A stretch of DNA of 64,000 nt from Micromonospora sp. C28SCA-DRY-2 (GTDB taxonomy: Bacteria; Actinomycetota; Actinomycetes; Mycobacteriales; Micromonosporaceae). Position numbers and translations under genes: made by a program. The stretch's first letter is position 1, and each line of letters opens with the position of its first letter. Where the stretch lies: positions 372,001-436,000 of the forward strand of contig NZ_JAUMKD010000003.1 of the NCBI RefSeq assembly GCF_030519475.1, written 5' to 3'. Under the pieces are notes generated by a model that was not told the origin of the DNA, made no database searches, and was given only the letters and a program-made list of their open reading frames with translations. Below, piece by piece: positions 16,709-26,118 of this stretch.

Positions 16709-18970
16709 GTGGATTCCCGCAAGCCCGTCAAGGCCGTCAAGGACGTCGTCACCGCCGCCGCCGAAAAGGTGGGTGACGTGCTGAGCCCGGAGGTGCCCGG
16801 CGCGCCGGGCAGCGCACCACCGACGGTGGCGGAGCCGACGACGCCGCACGACCCGCTGCCGCCGAAGAAGGAGCAGGCTGCCCCGGAGACCCGGACGCCG
16901 ACCGGTGCGCCGACCGGGGTGCCGAGCACCGCGAAGGGCCAGCAGGGCGCCTTCCTCACCACCGCCCAGGGAGCGCGGCTGCGCGACACCGACCACTCGC
17001 TGAAGGCCGGTCCGCGCGGTCCGGTGCTGCTCCAGGACCACCACCTGCGCGAGAAGATCACGCACTTCGACCACGAGCGCATCCCCGAACGCGTGGTGCA
17101 CGCGCGGGGCGCCGGCGCGCACGGCGTGTTCGTCGGCTACGGCACCGCCGAGCGGGTCACCCGGGCGGGCTTCCTGGCCAAGGGGCGGGAGACGCCGGTC
17201 TTCGTGCGGTTCTCCACCGTGCTCGGTTCGCGCGGCTCGGCCGACACGGTCCGCGACACCCGCGGCTTCGCCACCAAGTTCTACACCGACGAGGGCACCT
17301 TCGACCTGGTCGCCAACAACATCCCGGTCTTCTTCATCCAGGACGCGATCAAGTTCCCGGACATCATCCACGCCGGCAAGCCGCACCCGGACCGGGAGAT
17401 CCCGCAGGCCCAGAGCGCGCACGACACCTTCTGGGACTTCGTCTCGCTGCACACCGAGGCGCAGCACCACACGATGTGGAACATGTCCGACCGGGGCATC
17501 CCCCGCTCGTACCGGATGATGGAGGGCTTCGGCGTACACACCTTCCGGCTGGTCAACGCCGCCGGGGAGACGGCGCTGGCGAAGTTCCACTGGAAGCCGA
17601 AGCTGGGCGTGCACTCGCTGACCTGGGAGGAGGCGCAGCTGCTGGGCGGCGTCGACCCGGACTTCCACCGCCGGGACCTGTACGACGCGATCGAGGCCGG
17701 CGCGTACCCGGAGTGGGAACTCGGCCTCCAGGTCTTCCCCGACACTCCGGAGGAGACCTTCGCCGGGATCGACCTGCTCGACCCGACGAAGATCGTGCCC
17801 GAGGAGCTGGCGCCGGTGCAGCCGGTCGGCCGGCTGACCCTCAACCGGACGCCGACGAACTTCTTCGCCGAGGTCGAGCAGGTCGCCTTCCACCCCGGTC
17901 ACCTGCCGCCGGGGATCGACGTCACGAACGACCCGCTGTTGCAGGGCCGGCTCTTCTCGTACGTCGACACGCAGCTCACCCGGTTGGGCGGGCCGAACTT
18001 CGCGCAGATCCCGGTCAACCGACCGCACGCCCCGGTCAACGACATGCTCCGCGACGGCTTCCACCAGCACGCCGTGCACGCGGGGGTGGCGCCGTACCGG
18101 CCGAACTCGCTCGACGGCGGCAACCCCTTCCCCGCCGGTGACGGCGACGGCGCGTTCGTCGACGTGCCGGTCACGGTGGCCGAGGCGCCCAAGGTGCGGG
18201 CCAACCCGGTCTCGTTCGACGACCACTACAGCCAGGTCCGGCTGTTCTGGCTGAGCATGTCGCCGGTGGAGAAGGAACACATCATCCGCGCCTACACCTT
18301 CGAGCTCGGCAGGTGCTACCACCAGGCGATCAGGGAGCGCCAGCTGCAGTGCCTGGCGAACATCGACCCGGTGCTGTGCGCGGAGGTCGCCACCGGCCTG
18401 GGGCTGCCCGCGCCGGAGCCGACAGTGCCCCTCGCCGACGTCGCGCCCAGCCCGGCGCTGTCGCAGGTCGGCCGGGAATGGCCGGCCGACGGCCGGACGG
18501 TCGGGATCGTGGTGGACCCGGCCGCCGGTCTCGACGGGGTGGACGAGGTGCGGCGCGCGGTCTTCGCCGCCGGCATGGTGCCGCTGCTGATCGCGCCGCA
18601 CGGCGGCACGGTGGACGGCCTGCCGGTGCAGCGCACCTTCGCCACCGCCCGGTCGGTCGAGTTCGACGTGCTGCTGCTGGCCGGTGCGCCGGCTCCCGCG
18701 CCGGACGCGCTGCCGGCCCGGGACGCCAAGGCCGGGGCGGCGGCCCCGGTGGCCGTGGATCCGCGGGTGCTGCTGCTGGTCGAGGAGGGCTGGCGGCACG
18801 CGAAGGCGATCGGCGCGTGGAACGGCGGTGTCGCCGTGCTGGAGCGGGCGGGGGTCGCGGGCACGCCCGGCGTGGTCAGCGGTGACTCCGGGCTCGACGT
18901 GCTCACCGCCGTGCAACGGCTGATGGCCGCGCACCGGGTCTGGGAACGGTTCCCCGCCTCGGTCGCCTGA
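16709..18970 (+). CDS. katE: Large-subunit monofunctional catalase
   Basis: 753 aa, the large clade-2 catalase size (E. coli HPII type). An N-terminal Pro-rich extension (about 1-75) precedes the catalase core: catalytic His about 131 in ERVVHARGAGAHG, the Asn in VANNIPVFF about 204, and the haem Tyr in LFSYVDTQLTRLG. The C-terminal ~150 residues are the flavodoxin/DJ-1-like domain (VGIVVDPAAGLDGVDEVRRAVFAAG). It breaks down hydrogen peroxide in the cytoplasm. The GTG at 16709 has GGAGGA eight bases upstream. A perfect hairpin terminator follows. Confidence 0.95.
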   Translation: MDSRKPVKAVKDVVTAAAEKVGDVLSPEVPGAPGSAPPTVAEPTTPHDPLPPKKEQAAPETRTPTGAPTGVPSTAKGQQGAFLTTAQGARLRDTDHSLKAGPRGPVLLQDHHLREKITHFDHERIPERVVHARGAGAHGVFVGYGTAERVTRAGFLAKGRETPVFVRFSTVLGSRGSADTVRDTRGFATKFYTDEGTFDLVANNIPVFFIQDAIKFPDIIHAGKPHPDREIPQAQSAHDTFWDFVSLHTEAQHHTMWNMSDRGIPRSYRMMEGFGVHTFRLVNAAGETALAKFHWKPKLGVHSLTWEEAQLLGGVDPDFHRRDLYDAIEAGAYPEWELGLQVFPDTPEETFAGIDLLDPTKIVPEELAPVQPVGRLTLNRTPTNFFAEVEQVAFHPGHLPPGIDVTNDPLLQGRLFSYVDTQLTRLGGPNFAQIPVNRPHAPVNDMLRDGFHQHAVHAGVAPYRPNSLDGGNPFPAGDGDGAFVDVPVTVAEAPKVRANPVSFDDHYSQVRLFWLSMSPVEKEHIIRAYTFELGRCYHQAIRERQLQCLANIDPVLCAEVATGLGLPAPEPTVPLADVAPSPALSQVGREWPADGRTVGIVVDPAAGLDGVDEVRRAVFAAGMVPLLIAPHGGTVDGLPVQRTFATARSVEFDVLLLAGAPAPAPDALPARDAKAGAAAPVAVDPRVLLLVEEGWRHAKAIGAWNGGVAVLERAGVAGTPGVVSGDSGLDVLTAVQRLMAAHRVWERFPASVA

Positions 18971-18979
18971 CAGCCCACC

Positions 18980-19011
18980 GAGGGCCTGCTCCGCCGGCGG
19001 AGCAGGCCCTC
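18980..19011 (+). terminator. Perfect hairpin terminator after catalase
   Basis: 32-bp perfect palindrome, arms of 16 bp (GAGGGCCTGCTCCGCC and its complement), 9 bp after the catalase stop. Confidence 0.75.
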
Positions 19012-19158
19012 GACGTACGCCCGGGAGTGCGGCAGGCCGCGGGCCCCCGGTGGTCGGATGGTGCGGGACTGGAGGTCGTGGACGCCGCAGCGGGATCTTC
19101 ATGTTCTTGTGACGCCGGGGCTGGAAGCCCGTGGACCGCCCGGACGTTGGTTCCGGGC

Positions 19159-19524
19159 ATGAGGATCAGCGAGGCCTCCCGAGCCAGCGGCGTGAGTGCC
19201 AGGTCGTTGCGGTACTACGAGGACGAGGGCCTGATCGTCCCTGGCCGGTGCGGCAATGGGTACCGTGACTATTGCCGGTCCACCATCGACCGGGTCCGCG
19301 TCATCCGCTCACTGCTGGAGTCCGGGCTGCCGGTGCGGTTGATCAGGGACGTCCTGCCCCGTCTCGCTGCCGAAGCCGACGCCGAGGCGGTCACGATGGG
19401 TGCGGAGTTCCTGCAGGAGGTGCAGAGGTATCGCGATCGGCTTGCCGCACGCATCGCCAGTCTGAGCGATCAGCAGGCGGCTCTCGACAGTTACCTGCGC
19501 GAGGCTCGCCGGGTTGGCCGATGA
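19159..19524 (+). CDS. MerR-family regulator
   Basis: 121 aa. N-terminal MerR winged helix: MRISEASRASGVSARSLRYYEDEGLI, then GNGYRDYCRSTIDRVRVIRSLLESGL. A dimerisation coiled coil closes the protein (FLQEVQRYRDRLAARIASLSDQQAALDSYL). No metal-binding cysteines are seen at the C-terminus; the only cysteines lie in the DNA-binding part. It sits 47 bp before a quinone oxidoreductase gene whose promoter has a MerR-type site, so that gene is the likely target. Confidence 0.9.
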   Translation: MRISEASRASGVSARSLRYYEDEGLIVPGRCGNGYRDYCRSTIDRVRVIRSLLESGLPVRLIRDVLPRLAAEADAEAVTMGAEFLQEVQRYRDRLAARIASLSDQQAALDSYLREARRVGR

Positions 19525-19530
19525 CCGCGA

Positions 19531-19566
19531 CTTGACCTTGACGTCAGTGTGAGGCTTCTACGGTCG
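19531..19566 (+). promoter_or_regulatory. MerR-type promoter of the quinone oxidoreductase gene
   Basis: TTGACC (-35, 19532-19537) is followed by an imperfect dyad CCTTGACgtcaGTGTGAGG and a TCTACGGT region as -10 about 19-21 bp away. This long spacer with central dyad is the usual MerR target form. The -10 ends about 7 bp before the ATG, so the transcript may be leaderless, which fits the missing ribosome site. Confidence 0.55.
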
Positions 19567-19571
19567 GACGC

Positions 19572-20588
19572 ATGGAGATCGACGAGCGGCGAAACGCCAA
19601 CGGGCAGACGGTACGGGCACTCATCCAGCGGTCGCGTCGGGGGCCGACGGATCTGACCCTCACCCCCGATCAGCCTCGTCCCGTCCCTGGACCCGGCGAG
19701 TACCTGATCCGGGTGGGCGCTGCCGGGGTCAACTTCGCGGACGTCATGCAGAGCTGTGGCACCTATGGAGGAGGCCCGCGGGCACCCTACGTGGCGGGCT
19801 TCGAGGCCGCTGGCGAGATCGTGGGCGCCGGCCCGGACATCGACCGCCCGCTCCGCCTGGGCACCCACGTCGTCGGCACTGGACCGGGCGCCTTCGCGCA
19901 GTACATGACGATGCCGGCCGCGGGTGCACTCCCCGTCCCCTCCGGCTGGAGCGACGCCGAAGCTCTCGGCCTGGTGCTGAACTGGGCAACCGCACTGGCG
20001 GCACTGAAGCCACTGGGCGAGCTCAAGACGGGTGACGTGGTGCTCGTTCACGCCGCGGCCGGGGGCGTGGGACAGGCCGCTGTCCGCCTCGCCCGCCACT
20101 ACGGCGCGCGGGTGATCGCCACGGCGTCACCGGACAAGCACGCCACCGTCAAGGCGCTCGGCGCCGACGAGGTCCTGGACAGCCGCCGCGCCGATCTGGC
20201 CCAGGAGATCACCCGCCGGACCGGCGGTGTGGACCTGGTCCTGGAGTCGGTGGGACGCGCCACGTTCACGACCAGCCTGTCGGTCACCAGACCCATCACC
20301 GGACGCGTCGTCGTGTACGGTGCCGCTTCCGGCGACGCCAGCCTCAGCACGCACGACCTGGTATTCACCCACCAGGTCCAGGTCAAGGGCCTGCACATCG
20401 GCGCCCTGGCGGCCGCGGCCCCGTCCATGTACCGGGGACTACTCGCCGAGATCGAGGCACTCATCGCCCAGGGCGTGTACCCGCCAGGTACCCCTCAGGT
20501 TCATCCGCTGGCCGAGGGGCCGGCGGTGCTGCAGCGACTCGCAGCCGGTCAGACCCGTGGCAAGCACGCCCTCGACCCCTGGCGCTAG
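19572..20588 (+). CDS. NADPH:quinone oxidoreductase-like MDR protein
   Basis: 338 aa zinc-free medium-chain dehydrogenase. The substrate domain has GEYLIRVGAAGVNFADVMQSCGTYGG and PYVAGFEAAGEIVGAG; the NAD(P) Rossmann motif is VLVHAAAGGVGQAAVRLARHYGARVIATAS. The zinc ligands of alcohol dehydrogenases are missing, as in QorA/zeta-crystallin members. It reduces quinones or enals with NADPH in the cytosol. The MerR gene just upstream suggests induction by redox or xenobiotic stress. Confidence 0.9.
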   Translation: MEIDERRNANGQTVRALIQRSRRGPTDLTLTPDQPRPVPGPGEYLIRVGAAGVNFADVMQSCGTYGGGPRAPYVAGFEAAGEIVGAGPDIDRPLRLGTHVVGTGPGAFAQYMTMPAAGALPVPSGWSDAEALGLVLNWATALAALKPLGELKTGDVVLVHAAAGGVGQAAVRLARHYGARVIATASPDKHATVKALGADEVLDSRRADLAQEITRRTGGVDLVLESVGRATFTTSLSVTRPITGRVVVYGAASGDASLSTHDLVFTHQVQVKGLHIGALAAAAPSMYRGLLAEIEALIAQGVYPPGTPQVHPLAEGPAVLQRLAAGQTRGKHALDPWR

Positions 20589-20596
20589 GACCCCCG

Positions 20597-20812
20597 GTGG
20601 CTCACCACGACGTCCCCGCTGCCTCCCCGAAGGTCGGCCGCGTGGCCCACCACCGAACCCGCCTGCGGAAGGTCGACCGCCAGCCGGCGACCGCCGCGGC
20701 ACAGGCGCCGCGGGTGGTCACCGACCTCACCGTCACCGACGGCGTCGCGGGGCCGCTGCTGCTCGCCGCCACCGGCCGGCGGGGCCTGCCGGCGGGCTTC
20801 TCGGTGCGCTGA
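20597..20812 (+). CDS. Small doubtful ORF
   Basis: 71 codons from a GTG, 8 bp after the oxidoreductase stop. The N-terminal half is basic (RVAHHRTRLRKVDRQ) and the rest is mildly hydrophobic (GVAGPLLLAATGRRG). No ribosome site and no family resemblance. It may be random in this GC-rich DNA; kept only because it follows the previous gene directly. Confidence 0.2.
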   Translation: MAHHDVPAASPKVGRVAHHRTRLRKVDRQPATAAAQAPRVVTDLTVTDGVAGPLLLAATGRRGLPAGFSVR

Positions 20813-20844
20813 GCCCGGAGCCACCCGCGGCTCGGCCGCCGGGG

Positions 20845-21147
20845 CTACCTCACCTTGCGGGTCGAGCGGGCCACGATGCCGTCGTACTCGGGGTGCTTGC
20901 CGAGCCATTCGCTGAGGAACGGGCAGATCGGCACGACCGTGCGCCCCTTCGCCCGGGCGTCGTCCATCACCGCGCGGGCCAGGGTCGATCCGACGCCCTG
21001 GCCCTCGAACGCCGGGTCGACCTCGGTGTGCGTGTAGGCGATGATGGCACCGCTGAGCTGGTAGGTGACCAGGCCGGCCAGCGCCCCGGCCTCGTCCCGC
21101 GCCTCGAAACGCTCCCGCTCCGGCACGTCTGTCACGGTGAACTGCAT
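20845..21147 (-). CDS. YjdJ-type GNAT acetyltransferase
   Basis: 100 aa, the small single-domain GNAT_2 (Gcn5-related, YjdJ/NATD1-like) size. Core motif: AIIAYTHTEVDPAFEGQGVGSTLARAVMDDARAKG, with the acetyl-CoA loop EGQGVGS, then the Cys/Pro motif PICPFLSEWLGKHPEY typical of this subgroup. The ATG at 21147 is preferred: GGATGGCGGA lies just upstream. Substrate unknown. Confidence 0.88.
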   Translation of the reverse strand: MQFTVTDVPERERFEARDEAGALAGLVTYQLSGAIIAYTHTEVDPAFEGQGVGSTLARAVMDDARAKGRTVVPICPFLSEWLGKHPEYDGIVARSTRKVR

Positions 21148-21262
21148 TCCGCCATCCAATCACGGCCGCCCGGGTGGCCCTCGGGGGCCGGCGTCGCCGG
21201 CTGGGCGCCTGCGCCGCGGGCCGGCGGTCGAACCCGGGCCGCGCGCGCCGCCCACCGACCCG

Positions 21263-21297
21263 GTCGGGCCGCCGGGGATGTGCCCCGACGGCCCGAC
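21263..21297 (-). terminator. Hairpin terminator after the DHA2 exporter
   Basis: 15-bp arms with one mismatch (GTCGGGCCGCCGGGG against its complement) around the loop ATGTG, 7 bp beyond the stop of the minus-strand exporter gene. Confidence 0.7.
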
Positions 21298-21303
21298 GGT
21301 GGG

Positions 21304-22887
21304 TCAGTGGATGACGACGGGCGTCCGGGTCTCGTCGCCCTGCTCGCCGTCGAGCAGGTGCGACGGCTCCCGCCGGCGCGGCAGGAACGCGACCGCGCCG
21401 AACGTGAGCAGCACCAGCACGAACGCCACCCAGAAGGTGCTGGCGAAGGAGCTGGCGGCGAAGTCGAGGCCGCGCTGGAGCAGCGACGGGTCGACCGGGA
21501 ACTGCTGGAGCAGCTCCGGCTGCTGCTGGACGCCGATGGCGAGGCTGGCCTCGGTCACCGGCTCGCCCTTCGGGTCGGTGACCCCCGGGATCACCGGGGA
21601 GCCGTTCAGCTCGTTGGTGAGGATCACCGACATCACCGCGGCGCCGACCGAGCCACCGATCTGCTGGAGGATGTTGACCAGGGTGGAACCGCGGGCCACA
21701 TCCTGGGCGTTCAGCGTCTTCAGCGCCGAGGTCATGATCGGCATCATGGTGCCGCCCATGCCCAGACCCATCACGAACAGCGACCCGCAGAGCAGCCAGT
21801 AGGACGTGTCCGTGTCCACCTGGGTGAAGGCGAAGAAGCCGGCGGCGATGAGCGCGAGCGCGAACGGCACCGTACGACCGACGGGCACCCGGTCGGCCAG
21901 CGTGCCGGCGATCGGCATGGTCACCATGGCGCCGAGCCCCTGCGGCGCCATCAGCAGGCCGGCGGCCAGGGTCGACTCGCCGCGGATCTGCAGGAAGTAA
22001 CTCGGGAACAGCAGGCCGGCGCCCATGAACGCGATGATGAACACGAACAGCGCCACGGTCGCGACGGTCAGGTTGCGGTTGGCGAACAGCCGCAGGTCGA
22101 GCAGCGGGTGCTTCGGCTTGAAGGAGTAGAGCACGAACGCCACGACGAGCGCGCCGCCGACCAGCATGGGCGCCCACACCTCGGTGTCGCTGAAGGTGCC
22201 GGCGTCGGGCAGCGTGGAGACGCCGTAGAGGAACAGCGCGAGACCCGGCGAGAGCATCAGCATGCCGACGAAGTCGAACGACTCGGACGGCTCGGGGTTG
22301 TCCTTCGGCAGCGCCAGCTGGGCGTAGATGAGGCCGATGACGCCGATGGGCAGGTTGATCAGGAAGATCCAGTGCCAGCTCGCGGTGTCGATGAGCCAGC
22401 CGCCGAGGATCGGGCCGCAGATGGGGCCGAGCAGCATCGGGATGCCGAGGACGGCCATCAGCCGGCCGATCCGGTGCGGGCCGGCGGCCCGGGTCATGAT
22501 CGTCATGCCCAGCGGCATCAGCATGCCGCCGCCGAGACCCTGGAGCACCCGGTAGCCGATCAGCTGCCCGATCGTGTCGGCGGTGGCGCAGAGCCCCGAC
22601 CCGATGGTGAACAGCGCCAGCGCGATCATGTAGAGCCGCTTGGTGCCGAACCGGTCGGCGGCCCAGCCGCTCAGCGGGATCACCGTGGCCAGCGCGAGGG
22701 TGTAGGCGGTCATGGTCCAGGCGACGTCGGCGTAGGACGCGTTGAACTCGCGCTGGAAGGTCGGCAGGGCGACGCTGACGACTGTCACGTCGAGGATCGA
22801 CATGATCGCGCCGAGCACGACCACCCCGGCCACCTTGAGGACCGCGGCGTCGAGCTTGTCCGAGGTCGCGATGGTTTGCTGTGTCAC
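21304..22887 (-). CDS. DHA2-family (EmrB/QacA) drug exporter
   Basis: 527 aa, 14 predicted membrane segments. It carries family signatures: LDVTVVSVALPTFQREF in TM1, GWAADRFGTKRLYMIALALF (motif A), YRVLQGLGGGMLMPLG (motif B/D region), and LLGPICGPILGGWLID (motif C, antiporter signature). The GTG start has AGGAGA about 8 bp upstream. It expels drugs or antibiotics by proton antiport. No adjacent regulator is transcribed with it. Confidence 0.93.
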   Translation of the reverse strand: MTQQTIATSDKLDAAVLKVAGVVVLGAIMSILDVTVVSVALPTFQREFNASYADVAWTMTAYTLALATVIPLSGWAADRFGTKRLYMIALALFTIGSGLCATADTIGQLIGYRVLQGLGGGMLMPLGMTIMTRAAGPHRIGRLMAVLGIPMLLGPICGPILGGWLIDTASWHWIFLINLPIGVIGLIYAQLALPKDNPEPSESFDFVGMLMLSPGLALFLYGVSTLPDAGTFSDTEVWAPMLVGGALVVAFVLYSFKPKHPLLDLRLFANRNLTVATVALFVFIIAFMGAGLLFPSYFLQIRGESTLAAGLLMAPQGLGAMVTMPIAGTLADRVPVGRTVPFALALIAAGFFAFTQVDTDTSYWLLCGSLFVMGLGMGGTMMPIMTSALKTLNAQDVARGSTLVNILQQIGGSVGAAVMSVILTNELNGSPVIPGVTDPKGEPVTEASLAIGVQQQPELLQQFPVDPSLLQRGLDFAASSFASTFWVAFVLVLLTFGAVAFLPRRREPSHLLDGEQGDETRTPVVIH

Positions 22888-23362
22888 GAAGTCTCCTGAA
22901 TCCCCGTTGAGGGCCGGCGGCGGCCGGCCGGGCGCCGGGCCGGTGTGGCGCGCGCGGTGTGACGGACGGAGCGATGTCCGGCAGGCAGACTAACGAGCCG
23001 CACCGACAAACGGCTTCCGAGTTTCCGGCGGTCGAGGCCGACGTCACTCCCGCCCGGCCCCACCGAACGGCCCAGGGCGGGACGACCACCGACCGGGCCC
23101 GGGCGGCCCCGTCCACGCCGCTGACCGGCGCGGTCGGCGGCGACGCATCGACCGACGCCGACCCGGGTGTCCGCTCGTCGGCGCGGGTCCGGGCCGGGCT
23201 CGCCGAGGAGCCCGTGACCGAGGTCACCGCGTGTCCGCAGCCACATGCCGCACCGGCCCCGCGAGCCGGGTGGCGTCGATGCCGGCGGCCAGCCCGGCGG
23301 TGGTCACCTGAGCCGAGCGGCCTCGCTGGCCGACCCGCCGCGACGGCGGGCCGCGGGTGGCG
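22888..23362. other. Intergenic region without a gene
   Basis: 475 bp between the 5' end of the DHA2 exporter gene and the 3' end of the next minus-strand gene. Open frames here are GC-rich shadows without family features. It should hold the exporter promoter; I could not define clear -35/-10 boxes. Confidence 0.4.
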
Positions 23363-23992
23363 TCAGCGCACCGAGGCGTACGCCAGCGGCAGCGGGGTGG
23401 GCTGCCCGCTCCAGGTACCGGTCAGCGCGGTGCCGCCGCGCTGCCCGGCCGCGCCGAGCCGACGCAGCACGGCGAGTTCGACGGCGTCGGTGACGATGAC
23501 CGTCGGGTCGCCGGCCACGACGTCGCGGACCGTCCCCACGGCGGGCACCGCGACCGGGGCGCCGCTCGTGCCGATCACCATGCTCGCCTCACGGGGCTCC
23601 CGGCGGCCGTCGACCTCGAAGTACTCCTCGGCCTGGCCGGTGCCGGCGAGGACGGCGTCGGCCAGCGCCGCCGCGTAGACCGGGTCGCCGGCGGCGTCGT
23701 ACACCCAGCGCGGGCCGAGCACCGAGTGCTCGGTGGTGCCGACGAGCCAGCGCTCGGCGCCGGCCAGGGGCGCCCCGCGGTAGGTGAGCGGCACCTGGTG
23801 GACCGGGCCGTCCCCGGCCCGCACCAGCATCGTCTCGATGCCCACCTCGCCGGCCGGGTCGTCGAACCGGTAGCTGGCCACCCGTACCAGGTCGGCGCCC
23901 GGCTCCCCGTGGAACCAGTCGCGTCCCGGCAGCCACGCCGCCAGCAGTTCCAGCTTCGAGGGGCGCAGGTCCGCCCGGTGCAGCAACGCCAT
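23363..23992 (-). CDS. Maltokinase N-terminal cap-like domain protein
   Basis: 209 aa. The sequence (MALLHRADLRPSKLELLAAWLPGRDWF, GIETMLVRAGDGPVHQVPLTYRGAPL, HSVLGPRWVYDAAGDPVYAAALADAVLAG) matches the CG0192-like group that resembles the N-terminal cap of maltokinase. The kinase part itself is absent. The ATG at 23992 is preferred to an in-frame TTG two codons earlier. Role in trehalose/maltose phosphate metabolism is only inferred. Confidence 0.75.
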   Translation of the reverse strand: MALLHRADLRPSKLELLAAWLPGRDWFHGEPGADLVRVASYRFDDPAGEVGIETMLVRAGDGPVHQVPLTYRGAPLAGAERWLVGTTEHSVLGPRWVYDAAGDPVYAAALADAVLAGTGQAEEYFEVDGRREPREASMVIGTSGAPVAVPAVGTVRDVVAGDPTVIVTDAVELAVLRRLGAAGQRGGTALTGTWSGQPTPLPLAYASVR

Positions 23993-24064
23993 GGGCAAGA
24001 TCGTAGCGGTCGGCCCGGCCCGGCGGTCGACGGCGCCACCGCCGGTCCGGGACCGACGAGCCGG

Positions 24065-24679
24065 CTAGGACGGCGGGCCGGGCGGCAGGATGACCACGTG
24101 CAGGTGCCGGGGGCCGTGCACGCCCTCCACCCGGTCGAGTTCGATGTCGCTGGTGGCGGAGGGCCCGCTGATCCAGGTCAGCGGCCGGCGCGGGTCGAGC
24201 CGGGCGACGGCGTCCGGCAGCCCGGCGACCACCTGGTCGGCGCGGAGCACGCAGACGTGCACGTCGGGCAGGAGCGTGATGATCCGCCGGCCCTGGTCGG
24301 GCGCGCCGTCGAGGACGATCGTGCCGGTCTCGGCGACGGCCACGGCGGCGGCGGTGACCACCCCGTCGACGGCGGCGAGCCGGGCGCTGCCGAGCCGGTC
24401 GTCGGTCACCGCCTCGACCGTGCCCGGCAGCCACCGCCGGGGCAGGCCCGGCGGGACCACCACCCGCCGGCCGCCGAGGACCTCGTCGACCACCCGCGCC
24501 ACCTCGCCGTCGGCGCACCGGTGCACGGTGGCCCGGTAGTCGGTCAGCCGGCGCGCCAGCAGGTCGACGTCGGCGGGCCCGCCGGCCGGCCGGTAGTCGC
24601 GCGGCACGTCGGCGGGGGCGGCGGGGTCGGGGCCGAGGGCGGCCCGCAGCCGGCCGAGGACCAGGTCCCGGGAGCTCAT
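24065..24679 (-). CDS. lutC: Lactate utilization protein C (LUD domain)
   Basis: 204 aa LutC/YkgG-type protein. It has the LUD domain with VAVAETGTIVLD and HVCVLRADQVVAGLPDAV, and the closing signature ISGPSATSDIELDRVEGVHGPRHLHVVIL. Third gene of lutABC; its ATG overlaps the lutB stop by 4 bp (ATGA). With LutA and LutB it oxidises L-lactate to pyruvate at the cytoplasmic face of the membrane. Confidence 0.94.
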   Translation of the reverse strand: MSSRDLVLGRLRAALGPDPAAPADVPRDYRPAGGPADVDLLARRLTDYRATVHRCADGEVARVVDEVLGGRRVVVPPGLPRRWLPGTVEAVTDDRLGSARLAAVDGVVTAAAVAVAETGTIVLDGAPDQGRRIITLLPDVHVCVLRADQVVAGLPDAVARLDPRRPLTWISGPSATSDIELDRVEGVHGPRHLHVVILPPGPPS

Positions 24680-26118
24680 CGCCGCGCCCACCAGTCCCGG
24701 AACGACTGCGCGGGCGGTTCCGGCAGGTCCCGGCCGATGGTCCAGCCGGACAGCGGCGGGGGCAGCCCGCGACCGCGCCGGCCGGCCAGGCGGGTGAGCC
24801 GCGCGGCGCGCTGGACGGCCGCGTACCACGCCGGGTGGTCCATGGCGTACGCGGCGGCGGCCATCGCGACGGACTCGGCGGTCGGCCGGCGCCGGGCGGC
24901 GACGTGTGCGGCCCGCAGGTGGACCAGCAGCTCCGGAATGTTGATCTTCACGGGGCAGGCGTCGTAGCAGGCGCCGCAGAGTGACGAGGCGTACGGCAGG
25001 GAGGCGTTGTCCTCGACGCCGGTGAGCTGGGGCGACAGCACCGCGCCGATCGGGCCGGGATAGACCGAGCCGTAGGCGTGCCCGCCGGTGCGCTCGTAGA
25101 CCGGGCAGACGTTGAGGCACGCGGAGCAGCGGATGCAGTGCAATGCCTGCCGGCCCACCCGGTCGGCGAGCACCGCGCTGCGCCCGTTGTCGAGCAGCAC
25201 CAGGTGGAACGCCCGCGGGCCGTCGCCGGGGGTGACCCCGGTCCACATCGAGGTGTACGGGTTCATCCGCTCCCCGGTCGACGCCCGGGGCAGCAGTTGC
25301 AGGAAGACCTCCAGGTCCCGCCAGGTGGGGACGACCTTCTCGACGCCCATCACGGTGATCAGGGTCTCCGGCAGGGTGAGGCACATCCGCCCGTTGCCCT
25401 CGGACTCCACGACCGCGATGGTGCCGGTCTCGGCCACGGCGAAGTTGGCACCGGAGACGGCGACCGGGGTGGTGAGGAAGGTCTGGCGCAGGTAGCGGCG
25501 GGCCGCGGCGGCCAGCGCGGCCGGCTCGTCGGTCAGCGCCGGGTCGACGCCGGGCATCGCGCGCAGGAAGATCTCCCGGATCTCGGCCCGGTTGCGGTGG
25601 ATGGCCGGCACCAGGATGTGGCTCGGCCGGTCCTCCCCCAGTTGCACGATCAGCTCGGCGAGGTCGGTCTCCACGGCGGTGATCCCGGCGGCGGCCAGCG
25701 CCTCGTTCAGCCCGATCTCCTGGGTGGCCATCGACTTGACCTTCATGACCCGGTCGCTGCCGGTCGCCGCCACCAGGTCGGTGACGATCCGGTTGGCCTC
25801 GACCGCGTCGGCGGCCCAGTGCACCGTCCCGCCGGCGGCGGTGACCGCCGCCTCCAACTGTTCGAGCAGTTCCGGCAGGCGGGCCAGCACGTCGGCCTTG
25901 ATCGCCGAGCCGGCGGCGCGCAACTGCTCCCAGTCGGGCAGTTCGCGGATGACCGCGCCCGACCTGGCCCGGATGGTGGTGGTGGCGTGCCCGAGGTTGC
26001 GGCGCAGCTGCGGGTCGGCCAGCGCGCGCCGGGCCGCGGCCGGGAACGGCTCGTCGCCGCGCAGGTGACCGACGCCCCGTGGTGCGGTGGCCGGCATGCC
26101 GAGGAAGGTCCGGCTCAC
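24676..26118 (-). CDS. lutB: Lactate utilization iron-sulfur protein B
   Basis: 480 aa. An N-terminal LUD domain (VMKVKSMATQEIGLNEALAAAGI, ETDLAELIVQLGEDRPSHILVPAIHRNR, VAETGTIAVVESEGNGRM) is followed by two 4Fe-4S motifs, CIRCSACLNVCPVY and CGACYDACPVKINIP. Length and order are those of LutB/YkgF. Both neighbours overlap it by 4 bp, so translation is coupled. It is the electron-transfer component of lactate oxidation. Confidence 0.95.
   Translation of the reverse strand: MSRTFLGMPATAPRGVGHLRGDEPFPAAARRALADPQLRRNLGHATTTIRARSGAVIRELPDWEQLRAAGSAIKADVLARLPELLEQLEAAVTAAGGTVHWAADAVEANRIVTDLVAATGSDRVMKVKSMATQEIGLNEALAAAGITAVETDLAELIVQLGEDRPSHILVPAIHRNRAEIREIFLRAMPGVDPALTDEPAALAAAARRYLRQTFLTTPVAVSGANFAVAETGTIAVVESEGNGRMCLTLPETLITVMGVEKVVPTWRDLEVFLQLLPRASTGERMNPYTSMWTGVTPGDGPRAFHLVLLDNGRSAVLADRVGRQALHCIRCSACLNVCPVYERTGGHAYGSVYPGPIGAVLSPQLTGVEDNASLPYASSLCGACYDACPVKINIPELLVHLRAAHVAARRRPTAESVAMAAAAYAMDHPAWYAAVQRAARLTRLAGRRGRGLPPPLSGWTIGRDLPEPPAQSFRDWWARR

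Noticed and set aside
20227..22899. 890-codon plus-strand open frame
   Set aside because: Antisense to the DHA2 exporter and out of frame with the oxidoreductase; no family features.
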